From assembly GCF_014851765.1 (NCBI RefSeq), contig NZ_JACVAI010000006.1, positions 1-64,000 on the forward strand: DNA of 64,000 nucleotides. Direction: 5' to 3'. The DNA is from Pseudomonas sp. PDM04. GTDB lineage: Bacteria > Pseudomonadota > Gammaproteobacteria > Pseudomonadales > Pseudomonadaceae. This document shows, piece after piece, positions 8,829 to 17,903 of the stretch. The notes beneath the pieces are model-generated. The model was not told the origin of the DNA and made no database searches. It worked only from the letters and a program-made list of their open reading frames with translations. The translations under genes were made by a program, and so were the position numbers. The first letter of the stretch is position 1. Each line of letters starts with the position of its first letter.

Positions 8829-10415
8829 TTACTGTGCCGGTTGGTTCTTCATTTTTTCAGCGATTTTTGCATCCACCGCCGCACGGATCTGGTCAATGCT
8901 GAAGCTCGCCGGCCGCTGGCTCGGCGGATATTCGATGAAGGTCTCGAGGAACTTCGCCGATTTCGTCACCGCAACGCCTGCCAGGTAGACGTTCTTGGTG
9001 TTCCAGTCGTAGAACTGATCGGACACGACGTCGGCACGCTCATACGGGTCCATGCGCAGGTTGAGGATTTTCGGCACCCGCAGGCACACGAAAGGTTCGC
9101 TCCAGACCCTGAAGCCGCCCGGTTGCCGTTGTTCGCAGAACACCACCTTCCAGTTGTCGAAACGCATCGACACCAGTACGCCATCGTCGTTGAAGTAGTA
9201 GAACTCCTTGCGCTCACCCTTGGGTTGCTGGCCGGTCAGGTAGGGCAGTTGGTTGAAGCCGTCCAGGTGCACCTTGAAGTTATTGCCACCGGAAGTCGGT
9301 GCCCAGCCTTTGAGCAGCTTGTCCTTGACCTCGGCATCGCCGGCAGCGGCAAGCAGTGTCGGAAACCAGTCCATGCCCGAGAACATTTCGTTGGACACCT
9401 CACCGGCCTTGACCTTGCCCGGCCAGCGAATCATCGCCGGTACCCGGTAGGCGCCTTCCCAGTTGGAGTTTTTCTCGTTGCGGAACGGCGTGGTCGCCGC
9501 GTCCGGCCAGGAGAACTGGTTCGGCCCGTTGTCGGTGGTGTAGACGACGATCGTGTTGTCGGCGATTTTCAGGTCGTCGAGGGTCTTCAGCAGTTTGCCG
9601 ACGTCGGCGTCATGCTCGAGCATGCCGTCGGCATACTCGTTGCCGGGCATGCCGCTCTGGCCCTTCATCGAATCGCGCACGTGGGTGAACACGTGCATGC
9701 GGGTGGTGTTCATCCAGACAAAGAACGGTTTGTCCGCCTTGGCCTGTTTCTCGATGAACGCTTGCGCCGCGGCCGTGGTTTCGTCGTCGATGGTTTCCAT
9801 GCGCTTGGTGGTCAGCGCGCCGGTGTCTTCGATTTTGCCGTCGGCGAAGCTATGGATAACGCCACGGGGTGTGTTGGCCTTGACGAAATCGGCATCGTCC
9901 TTGGGCCAGTACGGGCGCTCGGGTTCTTCTTCGGCATTGAGGTGATACAGGTTGCCGAAGAACTCGTCGAAACCATGGTTGGTCGGCAAATATTCATCGC
10001 GATCGCCCAGGTGGTTCTTGCCGAACTGGCCGGTGGCGTAGCCTTGGGACTTCAGCGCCTGGGCGATGGTGATATCGCGTTTCTGCAGGCCGACCGGCGC
10101 GCCCGGAATGCCGACTTTCGACAGGCCGGTCCGCAACGGCGTCTGGCCGGTGATGAACGACGAGCGCCCTGCCGTGCAGCTGTTCTCCGCGTAATAGTCG
10201 GTGAACATCATGCCTTCCTTGGCGATCCGGTCGATGTTGGGCGTCTTGTACCCGACCACGCCCATGGAGTAGGCGCTGATATTGGTCTGGCCGATGTCAT
10301 CGCCGAAGATCACCAGGATGTTGGGTTTTTCGGCGGCCCCGGCAGTCGCCGAGATCGCCATGACCGAGGCCGCCACCAGGGCGAATTTCGGTAGCCACTT
10401 GCGTATGCGAGTCAT
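8829..10415 (-). CDS. secreted sulfatase (alkaline-phosphatase superfamily), CTAGR type
   Basis: A 528-residue exported hydrolase. The signal peptide ends near SATAGA-AEKPN. The mature enzyme opens with ILVIFGDDIGQTN, giving metal-binding Asp39/Asp40. It carries the sulfatase signature C80-T-A-G-R84 followed by SSFITG, and later VVYTTDNGPN. The Cys80 position is where sulfatases form formylglycine. The motif has Ala instead of the usual Pro, which fits the C-x-A-x-R class better than the FGE-type C-x-P-x-R class. A strong AAGGAG precedes the start. It follows a HAD phosphatase and the MoxR/Bat genes. A periplasmic sulfate or phosphate ester hydrolase is likely; the substrate is not visible, and no formylglycine-generating enzyme gene lies in the window. 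Confidence 0.9.
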   Translation of the reverse strand: MTRIRKWLPKFALVAASVMAISATAGAAEKPNILVIFGDDIGQTNISAYSMGVVGYKTPNIDRIAKEGMMFTDYYAENSCTAGRSSFITGQTPLRTGLSKVGIPGAPVGLQKRDITIAQALKSQGYATGQFGKNHLGDRDEYLPTNHGFDEFFGNLYHLNAEEEPERPYWPKDDADFVKANTPRGVIHSFADGKIEDTGALTTKRMETIDDETTAAAQAFIEKQAKADKPFFVWMNTTRMHVFTHVRDSMKGQSGMPGNEYADGMLEHDADVGKLLKTLDDLKIADNTIVVYTTDNGPNQFSWPDAATTPFRNEKNSNWEGAYRVPAMIRWPGKVKAGEVSNEMFSGMDWFPTLLAAAGDAEVKDKLLKGWAPTSGGNNFKVHLDGFNQLPYLTGQQPKGERKEFYYFNDDGVLVSMRFDNWKVVFCEQRQPGGFRVWSEPFVCLRVPKILNLRMDPYERADVVSDQFYDWNTKNVYLAGVAVTKSAKFLETFIEYPPSQRPASFSIDQIRAAVDAKIAEKMKNQPAQ

Positions 10416-10485
10416 CTGACTTGCTCCTTTGCGCTGGCGTCGCGTGGTGCGACAAACGTTTACTGCAGTCCTGCGTCACGCTTTC

Positions 10486-11508
10486 TTATTGCACTTGCCC
10501 GGGGGTTGGCGGTTCGAACGGATAGATCCGGCGCCAGTCGGACGCCATGTCCACGACCGTCCAGCCACGGTTGTTGGCTTCGTCCAGGGCCTTGTCCAGG
10601 CGACCGATGCTGGATTGGCGGTCGTAGGCCCATTCGCGCTTGGCGTCGGTGTGGTGCACCAGACCCATGAGCCGCTTGCCGGGGCCGGCGGCGGTCCACT
10701 GAAGCATCTGCAGGTCACCGTCGGAGTTGCCGAAGGCGAGTATGGGGCGGCGTCCGATCACCGCGTCGATGCTCACCGGTTTGCCCGGGCCATCGTCGTT
10801 GTGCGCCAGTGTTGGGGTGCGCAGGATCGACGCCTTGCCGTCCTTGTAGTCGAAGGTGGTGACGAAGGTGGTGCCGATGACCTGTTCGGGGGGCACGCCG
10901 TAGACCTTCTCGGCAAAGGCGCGCATGAACCCGGTGTCGCCGCCGGAAACGATGTAGGTCTTGAACGACTGGCCGCGCAGGTAATCGAGCATTTCCAGCA
11001 TCGGCTGAAAGATCATGTCGGTGTACGGTTTGCCGGTTTTCGGGTGCCTGGCCTGGCTCAGCCAGGTCCTGGCGTAGTCGTCGAAGGCCTCGGTGGTCAT
11101 GCCGGTGTGGGTGGCGCCGAAGATTTTCAGGAGGCCGTCCATGCCGCTTGCCGACAGGGCCTGGTGATCGTTCTCCAGCACCGCCTTGAACGGCTGGGTG
11201 GTCTTCCACTCCGGGTGCTGCGCCGCCGTGCGCTTGACTTCATCGAGGGCGAACAGGAATTCGAAGTACATCGGCTGCTCGCTCCACAACGTACCGTCGT
11301 TGTCGAACACGGCGATGCGCTCGGCGGGCTTGACGAAGTCCTTGCTGGTCTGGTCGGTGACGGCCTGGACGAACTCGATGATCTGCCGTTTCACCGGACC
11401 TTCGTTCCACGAGGGTAAGGGTTCGCTGGCCTGTGCCAGAAGCGGCAAGACCAATGCAAACAACACTGACAGCGCACAGCGGTGGCGGATCGAGTTCACG
11501 GTCGTCAT
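10486..11508 (-). CDS. exported HAD-family phosphatase
   Basis: A 340-residue protein with a signal peptide ending near LLAQA-SEP (about residue 27). HAD motif I is FDNDGTLW with nucleophile D69 and D71. Downstream are the motif II-like region YIVSGGDTGFM and the motif IV-like region AFGNSDGDLQML. This is the phosphoserine-phosphatase-like branch of the HAD superfamily, here periplasmic, so it probably removes phosphate from an exported substrate. Its ATG overlaps the batD stop (ATGA), placing it firmly in the MoxR/Bat operon, and the sulfatase gene follows after 70 bases. Confidence 0.85.
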   Translation of the reverse strand: MTTVNSIRHRCALSVLFALVLPLLAQASEPLPSWNEGPVKRQIIEFVQAVTDQTSKDFVKPAERIAVFDNDGTLWSEQPMYFEFLFALDEVKRTAAQHPEWKTTQPFKAVLENDHQALSASGMDGLLKIFGATHTGMTTEAFDDYARTWLSQARHPKTGKPYTDMIFQPMLEMLDYLRGQSFKTYIVSGGDTGFMRAFAEKVYGVPPEQVIGTTFVTTFDYKDGKASILRTPTLAHNDDGPGKPVSIDAVIGRRPILAFGNSDGDLQMLQWTAAGPGKRLMGLVHHTDAKREWAYDRQSSIGRLDKALDEANNRGWTVVDMASDWRRIYPFEPPTPGQVQ

Positions 11509-12929
11509 GGGAAATCCTTCTCGTGGACCGGGTTCAAGGGACGCAAGGCTGGACGGAGTACGGTACGGCGGTGCTCGGCCTGACTATGCAGCGTAGACAA
11601 GGTTTCCCGCAGTCGAGCAAGGGTCTGATCTACGGTCGGTTCGCTCCCGTAAAAGGCCTGCAACACACTGCGCATCTGCGGACCAAGGGCACTCAGTTGC
11701 AAGCCTTGGCCACTGCGTTTGAGCCACAGGTAGACGGCGCTCAGTTGTGCGGGTTTCGTCTCCAGTTGCTGGGGAATTTGTTTCCAGGCAAAGGCTGCCG
11801 ATTGCTGCCACTGCGCTTTCCTGGCGCGCCGCCACGCCTGCACACCCAGGCAGGCGCGGTGAACGAAAGGCCGTGCCACGCCGATCAGCCCCCCCAGCGC
11901 GAGCACAAGGACCGACCACAGCAGCCAATGCCGGGACAGGTGAATACGGCTTTGCTGACCCAATCGTTGAAGGTCCTGGGTGATGGAAAACACTGGCTTG
12001 TAGGTGCTGTTGGCCACCGCATCAAAGGTCACCGCCGGCACCTGGGCGGCGCGCACCTGTTGCGTCTTGGTGTCCCACCACTTCAATTCGATCGCCGGCA
12101 GTGTGTGGCTGCCCGGGGTGTCGACACGATAGGTCGCGGTGTCGATGCGTTGCCCGCCGGTGAAGTGCCCGCGGCCGTCGTCCAGCGTGCTGATTTGCGG
12201 GGTTTTCGGATAAAGGCTGAGGCCTTCGACGTTTGCCATGGTCGGCACCGGCAAGGCCATGGCCGTGGCGTTGTCGGCCTGCAAGGTCAGTTGCCGGGTC
12301 AGGCTGTCACCGACCTTGAGCGGTGTGGCCGAGGGCTGGGTGGTCTGGCTGAAGCGCACCCCCTGCGCCACCAGCACCGTTTCCCCGGACGCGAAGCCGG
12401 GAATGGGCGTGGCGGCAAAATGCAACGGATGGCTTTGTGCGCTGAGCGGGCTGCTGGCCTGACCGGGGGTCGCCTGCACGGTCAACGGCGGGATGTCGAA
12501 GCCCTGGGCGAGGTTGGGCGTGATGCGATAGCGGTAGCGCAGACCGGTGAACGACTGGCCGCCCTGTGTCTGGTTGATGTGCTCGGCGTGGCCGTCGGGG
12601 GGCTGCACCAGGGCGCCGGGCAGTGTCAGGGCGGGCAGGGTGGGGGCGTCGGTGAACCAGGTGTCGGTGAGGACATCCAGTTGCAGTTCGACCAGGCTGC
12701 CGACCATGGGGTTGGTGGGTTGCAGGCGGGCTTGGACTTGTAGTTGGGGTTCGGCGGCCAAGGTGGCGGTGGTGAACAGGCAGAGGAGCAGGATCTGGAG
12801 AGTTGCTGTGAGCAGGCTGGCCTCTTCGCGAGCAAGCCCGCTCCCACAGGGGGATTTCGGCGCACAGACATTCCCTGTGGGAGCGGGCTTGCTCGCGAAG
12901 GCCACGACTCGGTCCCGAAGACTGTTCAC
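11505..12929 (-). CDS. BatD-like protein with a REPIN in its 5' coding frame
   Basis: A BatD family protein. The recognisable part begins with a hydrophobic signal (LLTATLQILLLCLFTTATLA-AEP), followed by beta-sandwich modules and a C-terminal membrane helix near residue 360 (HWLLWSVLVLALGGLIGVA), then a cytoplasmic tail. There is no ATG, GTG or TTG just before the signal. The nearest upstream in-frame candidates are GTG codons, and I choose the one at 12929 because it overlaps the stop of the VWA-TPR gene as GTGA. That start makes the ribosome translate a whole REPIN (12825-12900) in frame, adding about 35 residues ahead of the signal. A CTG start at the signal is the alternative. BatD proteins act with MoxR and VWA proteins at the inner membrane and periplasm. 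Confidence 0.75.
   Translation of the reverse strand: MNSLRDRVVAFASKPAPTGNVCAPKSPCGSGLAREEASLLTATLQILLLCLFTTATLAAEPQLQVQARLQPTNPMVGSLVELQLDVLTDTWFTDAPTLPALTLPGALVQPPDGHAEHINQTQGGQSFTGLRYRYRITPNLAQGFDIPPLTVQATPGQASSPLSAQSHPLHFAATPIPGFASGETVLVAQGVRFSQTTQPSATPLKVGDSLTRQLTLQADNATAMALPVPTMANVEGLSLYPKTPQISTLDDGRGHFTGGQRIDTATYRVDTPGSHTLPAIELKWWDTKTQQVRAAQVPAVTFDAVANSTYKPVFSITQDLQRLGQQSRIHLSRHWLLWSVLVLALGGLIGVARPFVHRACLGVQAWRRARKAQWQQSAAFAWKQIPQQLETKPAQLSAVYLWLKRSGQGLQLSALGPQMRSVLQAFYGSEPTVDQTLARLRETLSTLHSQAEHRRTVLRPALRPLNPVHEKDFP
12825..12900. repeat. REPIN inside the batD reading frame
   Basis: TTCGCGAGCAAGCCCGCTCCCAC and its inverse GTGGGAGCGGGCTTGCTCGCGAAG flank a 30-base spacer. All other doublets in the window are intergenic. 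This one lies between the putative GTG start and the signal-peptide codons of batD and contains no stop in that frame. Confidence 0.9.
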
Positions 12930-14506
12930 TGTGAATCCCCCATCCGATCCTGCAACCCAAACTTCTGCTTCAGAAACTTTGCCGGCGAGGTCGTCAGGTT
13001 CTGCAACCACAAGGCATCCGACGTCGCCTGCTCGGTCTCCACCGCTTTGCCCTGGCCCTTGCCCGGTGCCTTGTCCATCTTGATTTCGTCGGGCTTGACC
13101 TCGGGCGCGTTCTGTTCGGCGCTTTCAGTGTCCTTCTGCAGCGCGATGGCCAAGGCCAGGTTGGCGGTGGCTTCGGGGAATTGCGGCTGCAACTTCAAGG
13201 CCTGGGTGTAGGCGGCGATGGCCTGGTCGAACTTGAAGCGACGCACGTAGATATTGCCCAGATAAAAGTACGCCTGAGGCGTTTGCAGACGCGCGAAACT
13301 GGCCAGTGCCAGGTCGAAATCCGCTGCGTTGTAGGCGGCGATGCCTTTCCAGTAGGGGTCGGCGAAATGCGCGGCGGCCTGGGGAAAATGTTCGTGTTCG
13401 AAGGCCCAGCGGCCTTGTTGGTCCGGGGTTAAAAAGGCGTCGATCAGCGGGTTCGCCCGCGCCGGGGCTGGTTGCAGGCCCAGCCCCACGGTCAGCAGTA
13501 ACCCCGCCATCCAGTTCAAGCTCCAGCCCTTACGCACGCTGAAAAACGCGATCAACAGCAACGGCCAGCACAGCCAGAAACCGGCGTCTTTCCAGTGCAA
13601 CTCCTTCTGCTCGTCACTGGCGCTCTGGAAATGCTGCTGGGAGTGCAGTTCGACCCAGTCCAGATCGTCGTTGTTCAGGGTCAGGCTACCCAAGGGCGCA
13701 TCCAGTGCGGAGGCCAACTGCTTGAGCGCGGCCTGATCGAAACTGCTCAGCGCGGGGCGACCGTTGCTGTCGGTGCGCGGCTGGCCGCTGGCGTCGTGGA
13801 TGATCCCGCCGTCCTCGCTGCCGACCGCGAGGATCAGCACTTGCAGCTGGCTGTCATTGAGCTGTTTGTCCAGGCCGGCCAGCGCCGAGATGTCGGCGCC
13901 GTCGGTGATCAACAAAAGGGTGCCGGGGGATTTCTCGGCAGCCAGCAGACGCTTGGCCTCGTCGATCACCGCCGCGACGTTTTTTCCCGGTTTGTCGATC
14001 AGGTCGGTGCTCAGCGCCTGAATGAAGGTGTCGAGCAATGCCGGATCGTCGGTCGGCGGCAGCACCAGGTGCGCGCTGCCGGCATAGGCGATCAGGGCGT
14101 TGCGTGCGCCGGCGCGACGCTGGATCAGGTCATGCAGTTTGTGTTTGGCCGCTTGCAGGCGGCTGGGGGACACGTCACTGGCGTCCATCGAGGGTGAAAG
14201 GTCGATAGCGATGATCAGCGGCGCCCGATTCTGCAGAAAGTCCGGCCGGTCCTGTTGCCAGGTCGGACCCGCCGCCGCCAGGGCACCGAGCATCAGCAGG
14301 GCGCAGGCCAGGTGGACCGGGCGCAGGCGCTGCTGATCCTGAGGCGTGATCAGCAAGTGCGGCAGCAGGTGCTCGGCGATATTGCTGCGCAGACGCCGCT
14401 GCACATCGCGACTGCGCCGCCAGAGCCACGGCAGCGCCGCGCCTAATGGCAGCAGCAACAGCCAGAACGGACGGAGAAAATGCAGGTCGCTGAGGTTGAT
14501 CTCCAT
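12926..14506 (-). CDS. VWA domain protein with TPRs (BatB/BatC-like)
   Basis: A 526-residue inner-membrane protein. An N-terminal helix pair is at about residues 13-29 and 65-80. A von Willebrand A domain follows with the metal-ion site D102-L-S104-P-S106 and LLITDGAD. Two more helices lie near residues 315-360, then TPRs from about residue 385 (YNAADFDLALASFARLQTPQ; YTQALKLQPQFPEATANLA), and a charged C-terminal tail. The start has AGGAGG eight bases upstream and sits one base after the preceding stop. The combination of a BatB-like VWA with BatC-like TPRs is typical of Pseudomonas Bat loci. It should interact with the MoxR ATPase and BatD. Confidence 0.88.
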   Translation of the reverse strand: MEINLSDLHFLRPFWLLLLPLGAALPWLWRRSRDVQRRLRSNIAEHLLPHLLITPQDQQRLRPVHLACALLMLGALAAAGPTWQQDRPDFLQNRAPLIIAIDLSPSMDASDVSPSRLQAAKHKLHDLIQRRAGARNALIAYAGSAHLVLPPTDDPALLDTFIQALSTDLIDKPGKNVAAVIDEAKRLLAAEKSPGTLLLITDGADISALAGLDKQLNDSQLQVLILAVGSEDGGIIHDASGQPRTDSNGRPALSSFDQAALKQLASALDAPLGSLTLNNDDLDWVELHSQQHFQSASDEQKELHWKDAGFWLCWPLLLIAFFSVRKGWSLNWMAGLLLTVGLGLQPAPARANPLIDAFLTPDQQGRWAFEHEHFPQAAAHFADPYWKGIAAYNAADFDLALASFARLQTPQAYFYLGNIYVRRFKFDQAIAAYTQALKLQPQFPEATANLALAIALQKDTESAEQNAPEVKPDEIKMDKAPGKGQGKAVETEQATSDALWLQNLTTSPAKFLKQKFGLQDRMGDSQ

Positions 14507-14507
14507 C

Positions 14508-15500
14508 TCAGGCCTCCTGCCGCTGGCGCGCAAGCGACAGGTGCGGGCGGAGCAGGGCGCCGACATGGTAGAGCGCGAGCAAGGTGATGGCGGCGCCCAG
14601 CGGCCAGTAAAACAGATCGCGCTTGGGCTGGTGGCTGAGGGTCTTGACCTGGTGCGGGGTCAGTGTATCGAGGGTGCTGTAGACCTGGTCCAGTGCGGTG
14701 CGGTCTTCGGCGCGGAAGAACCTGCCGCCCGTGGCCTCGGCGATCTGTTGCAGGCCTTGCAGGTTGACCTTGGCTTCACCCTCGGCGCTTGGGTCGCCGA
14801 TGCCGATGGTGTGAATCACAACGCCTTTCGCGGCGGCCATGGATGCCGCGTGGTCCGGGGTGATCGCGCTGCTGGTGTCATTGCCATCGGTGAGCAGGAT
14901 CAGGACCTTATCCTGCTCATGGGCCTGATCGAGCAGCTTCAGGCTCAGGCCGATGGCGTCGCCGATTGCCGTGTTGGGCCCGGCCATGCCGATACCGGTG
15001 TCGTCCAGCAACAGCGACAGGCTGGCATGGTCCAGGGTCAGCGGGGCCTGGGGATAGGCGCCGCTGCCGAACACGATCAGCCCCAGGCGGTCGTCTTTGC
15101 GTTTGTCGATAAAACCATGCACCACCTGCTTGACTGCGGTCAGGCGGTCGATCTTCTGCCCGTTGGCGCCGGTGAAGTCGGTGGTTTCCATCGACTGGGA
15201 AATGTCGATGGCCAGCATCAGGTCGCGCACCGGCTGCTGGCGCTCGATGGGTTTTTCCACGTACACCGGGCGCGCCACCGCCAGCAGCAACAGGGCCCAC
15301 ACCAGCAGATTGAGCAGCAACTGCCAGCGATTGTTGCGGGTGCCGGCAGCGCTGGGCGCCTGGCCGACAGCGCGGCTCATCGCGCCAAAGAACGGCACCC
15401 GCACTGCGCTGCGGGCTTCGCGATAGTCGGGCAGATAGCGGTAGCCCAGCCACGGCAACGGCAGCAGCACTAACAGCCAGGGGTAATCAAGCTGCCACAT
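14508..15500 (-). CDS. VWA domain protein (BatA-like)
   Basis: A 330-residue membrane protein. It begins MWQLDYPWLLVLLPLPWLGYR, with a second helix at about 61-77, a VWA domain and a closing helix near residue 305. The metal-ion-dependent adhesion site is complete: D99-I-S101-Q-S103, with ILLTDGNDTSS later. I start at this ATG rather than the longer open frame because the upstream part is a low-complexity shadow of the DUF4381 gene. The gene overlaps DUF4381 by 14 bases and is followed almost without a gap by the VWA-TPR gene. It belongs to the MoxR-Bat chaperone-like module. Confidence 0.88.
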   Translation of the reverse strand: MWQLDYPWLLVLLPLPWLGYRYLPDYREARSAVRVPFFGAMSRAVGQAPSAAGTRNNRWQLLLNLLVWALLLLAVARPVYVEKPIERQQPVRDLMLAIDISQSMETTDFTGANGQKIDRLTAVKQVVHGFIDKRKDDRLGLIVFGSGAYPQAPLTLDHASLSLLLDDTGIGMAGPNTAIGDAIGLSLKLLDQAHEQDKVLILLTDGNDTSSAITPDHAASMAAAKGVVIHTIGIGDPSAEGEAKVNLQGLQQIAEATGGRFFRAEDRTALDQVYSTLDTLTPHQVKTLSHQPKRDLFYWPLGAAITLLALYHVGALLRPHLSLARQRQEA

Positions 15501-15981
15501 GGTGATGCTCCACCCAGTGTTGGCAGGTGGCGAAAAGCCGTTCGCGCTGGTCGGCGGGTAATGCCTGCAGGGTGGCGTCCGGGGCGTAGGCGAGCAGCGC
15601 CAGTTGCCGGCTGAGGTCAGCTGGCAAGGGCTGGGGGCTGTGCCGCTGCAAAAAGCCCTGCCAGTCCTCGTTACCCAACGCCGCAGCACCCACAGGGGTT
15701 GTGCTTGGCATCGAGAGGGCCGTGCGCTTGAGTAACTCAGGCAGTTCGCGCAGCGCACTCAGGTCATCCATGCGCGTATGCAATTGCGCCAACCGCACCA
15801 GCGCCTCCCGGCGATAAGCATCGTGCCGCCATTGCCGATAGCGCTGGATGGCGATCGTCAGCGCCGTCAGCACCAAGACACCGAGCAACACCCACCAGCC
15901 CCACGTCTGCGGCGCATAACCGATCGGTGCGGGCAGGGCGATTTCCTGCAGTTGATCAATGCTCGGCACGTTCGGGTTCAT
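15487..15981 (-). CDS. DUF4381 membrane protein
   Basis: A 164-residue protein with one membrane helix at about residues 28-45 (WWVLLGVLVLTALTIAI) and a cytoplasmic helical tail containing YRREALVRLAQL and WQGFLQRH. This matches DUF4381, which almost always lies between the DUF58 and VWA genes of MoxR operons. It overlaps DUF58 by ATGA. No enzymatic motif is visible. It is presumed to be a structural part of the membrane complex. Confidence 0.85.
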   Translation of the reverse strand: MNPNVPSIDQLQEIALPAPIGYAPQTWGWWVLLGVLVLTALTIAIQRYRQWRHDAYRREALVRLAQLHTRMDDLSALRELPELLKRTALSMPSTTPVGAAALGNEDWQGFLQRHSPQPLPADLSRQLALLAYAPDATLQALPADQRERLFATCQHWVEHHHVAA

Positions 15982-16913
15982 TGCCGTCTTCCGCCGAGCT
16001 TGCCCAGTTCGGCTCGCAGTTGTTCCTGGGCATCGGTCGCGGTGCTGAACATCATCAACGGCACCTGGCTGCGACGCAGCAGGGTGGCGACGTCCTTGAG
16101 TCGGCCGCCGAGAAAATCGCCCAGGGGCTGATGCACGTTGCGTTGTTCGACCGCCAACTCGACCTGCAACTGGCCCTGGGTAATCAGCAGGCGACCGTTT
16201 TTCGGCAGGTTCAACGCCAGCGGGTCATACACCTGCATGGCGATCACATCGTTATGCGCCGCCAGTTGCCGCATCAATTGCAGGGTGCGTTCACCCGCGC
16301 CGGCAAAGTCGCTGACAATGCAGATCAGGTGGTCGTGGCCGGCCAGCGCCAGGCAATGCTGCAACACCTTGTCGAGCCGGTCTTCGCCCTCGGCGTCCGG
16401 ATTGCCGGCGTTGAGTGCCCGATTTTGCTGGACGATGCGGCTGCACAAGGCTTCGACCCGTTTGCGGCTGCGCAACGGGGCAACGGCATCGATGCGAGTG
16501 TCGTTGAACACCAGGCCGCCGACCCGGTCACCGGCGTTGAACACCATCCACGCCGCCAGTGCAGCCAGTTCGGCGGCGAGGGCGGATTTGAAGCTGCGGC
16601 GGGAGCCGAAAAACATCGACATGCGCTGGTCGACGAGGATCAGGGCGGGCCGATCGCGTTCTTCGGTAAAGGTGCGCACCACGGGTTTGCCGGTGCGCAG
16701 CGATGCGCGCCAGTCGAGGTGACGCAAGTCGTCCCCCGGTTGATAGCGCCGCAGTTCGTCGAAATTCAGTCCACGACCGCGTAACCGCGAGGCGTGGTTG
16801 CCGGCGAGAATGCTGGCCTGGGGCTGGCGTGCGAGAAAGCTCAGGTCACGTGCCTTGAACTCCAGCGCCATCAATTGCGCCAGAGAGACATAGACCAGGC
16901 CCTCGTCGTTCAT
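15978..16913 (-). CDS. DUF58 protein with degenerate VWA fold
   Basis: A 311-residue cytoplasmic protein. It carries the DUF58 signature GRGLNFDELRRYQPGDDLRH-LDWRASLRTGKPVVRTF near residues 45-85. Its VWA-like strand reads LILVDQRMSM, so the usual DxSxS metal site is incomplete, as is common in DUF58. It overlaps both neighbours by ATGA. In characterised systems the MoxR-DUF58 pair works as an ATPase with an adaptor. Confidence 0.9.
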   Translation of the reverse strand: MNDEGLVYVSLAQLMALEFKARDLSFLARQPQASILAGNHASRLRGRGLNFDELRRYQPGDDLRHLDWRASLRTGKPVVRTFTEERDRPALILVDQRMSMFFGSRRSFKSALAAELAALAAWMVFNAGDRVGGLVFNDTRIDAVAPLRSRKRVEALCSRIVQQNRALNAGNPDAEGEDRLDKVLQHCLALAGHDHLICIVSDFAGAGERTLQLMRQLAAHNDVIAMQVYDPLALNLPKNGRLLITQGQLQVELAVEQRNVHQPLGDFLGGRLKDVATLLRRSQVPLMMFSTATDAQEQLRAELGKLGGRRQ

Positions 16914-17890
16914 GCGGGGATCGCCACGTTGTCGAGCAGGCGATCGAGCACCTGATCCGCCGTGACGCCATCGGCGACCGCGTCATAACTCAATTGCAAA
17001 CGATGGCGCAGCACCGGATGCACCACCGCGCGGACGTTGTCCGGCGAAACGAAATCCTGCCCCTGCAACCAGGCATCGGCGCGAGCACAACGGTCCAGGC
17101 CGATGCCCCCCCTGGGACTGGCGCCCATCGCGATCCAGCGGCCCAGGTCGGCGTCGTAGTCGGCGGGATGGCGCGTCGCGTTGATCAGGTCGATCAGGTA
17201 GCGGTCGATGGCGGGCGACACATGGACCGCGCTGACTTCCCGGCGTGCGCTGAAAATCACTTCCTGGGACAACGCAAAGCCCTGAACCGGAGCGGCCCTG
17301 GCGCCCGCCGCGACTTCCTCCTGGCGCAACAGTCGCAGCACCTGGCTTTCGTTGTCGGCGCTCGGGTAATCGAGCAGCACCTTCATCAGGAACCGATCCA
17401 TCTGCGCTTCCGGCAGCGGGTAAGTGCCTTCCTGTTCGATGGGGTTCTGCGTCGCCACCACGATGAACAACTCCGGCAGCGCATGGCTGTTGCCGGCCAC
17501 GGTGATTTGCCGTTCTTCCATGGCTTCGAGCAGGGCCGCCTGTACTTTGGCCGGGGCACGGTTGATTTCGTCGGCGAGAATCAGGTTGCCGAACAGCGGG
17601 CCGGGCTGAAACTGGATCTCGTTCCTGCCGTCGATCTGGTGCAGCACTTCGGCGCCGGTGATGTCGGACGGCAACAAGTCGGGGGTGAACTGGATGCGGC
17701 TCATCTTCGCGTCCAGATGCCTGGCCAGCGCCTTGACCGTGCGGGTCTTGGCCAGGCCCGGCAAGCTTTCCAGCAACAAATGGCCGTTGGCCAAGAGCCC
17801 GAGCAGGATCTGCCGGATGACTTGATCCTGGCCGAGCACCGCTTCGGCGATGCTGGCTTGCAGGGCGTTGAGGTCGTCGAGTGCGCTCAT
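16910..17890 (-). CDS. MoxR-family AAA+ ATPase
   Basis: A 326-residue AAA+ ATPase. The Walker A loop is GHLLLESLPGLAKT (residues 36-49), Walker B is LILADEINRA near 105-114, sensor 1 lies around VVATQNPIEQEGTYPLPEAQ-MDRF, and a lid domain follows. MoxR proteins remodel or mature partner proteins, often metalloenzymes or envelope complexes. The gene heads the tightly overlapped MoxR-DUF58-DUF4381-VWA-VWA-BatD-HAD block and lies 13 bases after an outer-membrane-type gene. The presumed client is encoded in the same locus; the sulfatase or the multihaem cytochrome would be reasonable guesses. Confidence 0.93.
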   Translation of the reverse strand: MSALDDLNALQASIAEAVLGQDQVIRQILLGLLANGHLLLESLPGLAKTRTVKALARHLDAKMSRIQFTPDLLPSDITGAEVLHQIDGRNEIQFQPGPLFGNLILADEINRAPAKVQAALLEAMEERQITVAGNSHALPELFIVVATQNPIEQEGTYPLPEAQMDRFLMKVLLDYPSADNESQVLRLLRQEEVAAGARAAPVQGFALSQEVIFSARREVSAVHVSPAIDRYLIDLINATRHPADYDADLGRWIAMGASPRGGIGLDRCARADAWLQGQDFVSPDNVRAVVHPVLRHRLQLSYDAVADGVTADQVLDRLLDNVAIPA

Positions 17891-17903
17891 GGGCAGTCCT
17901 GGC

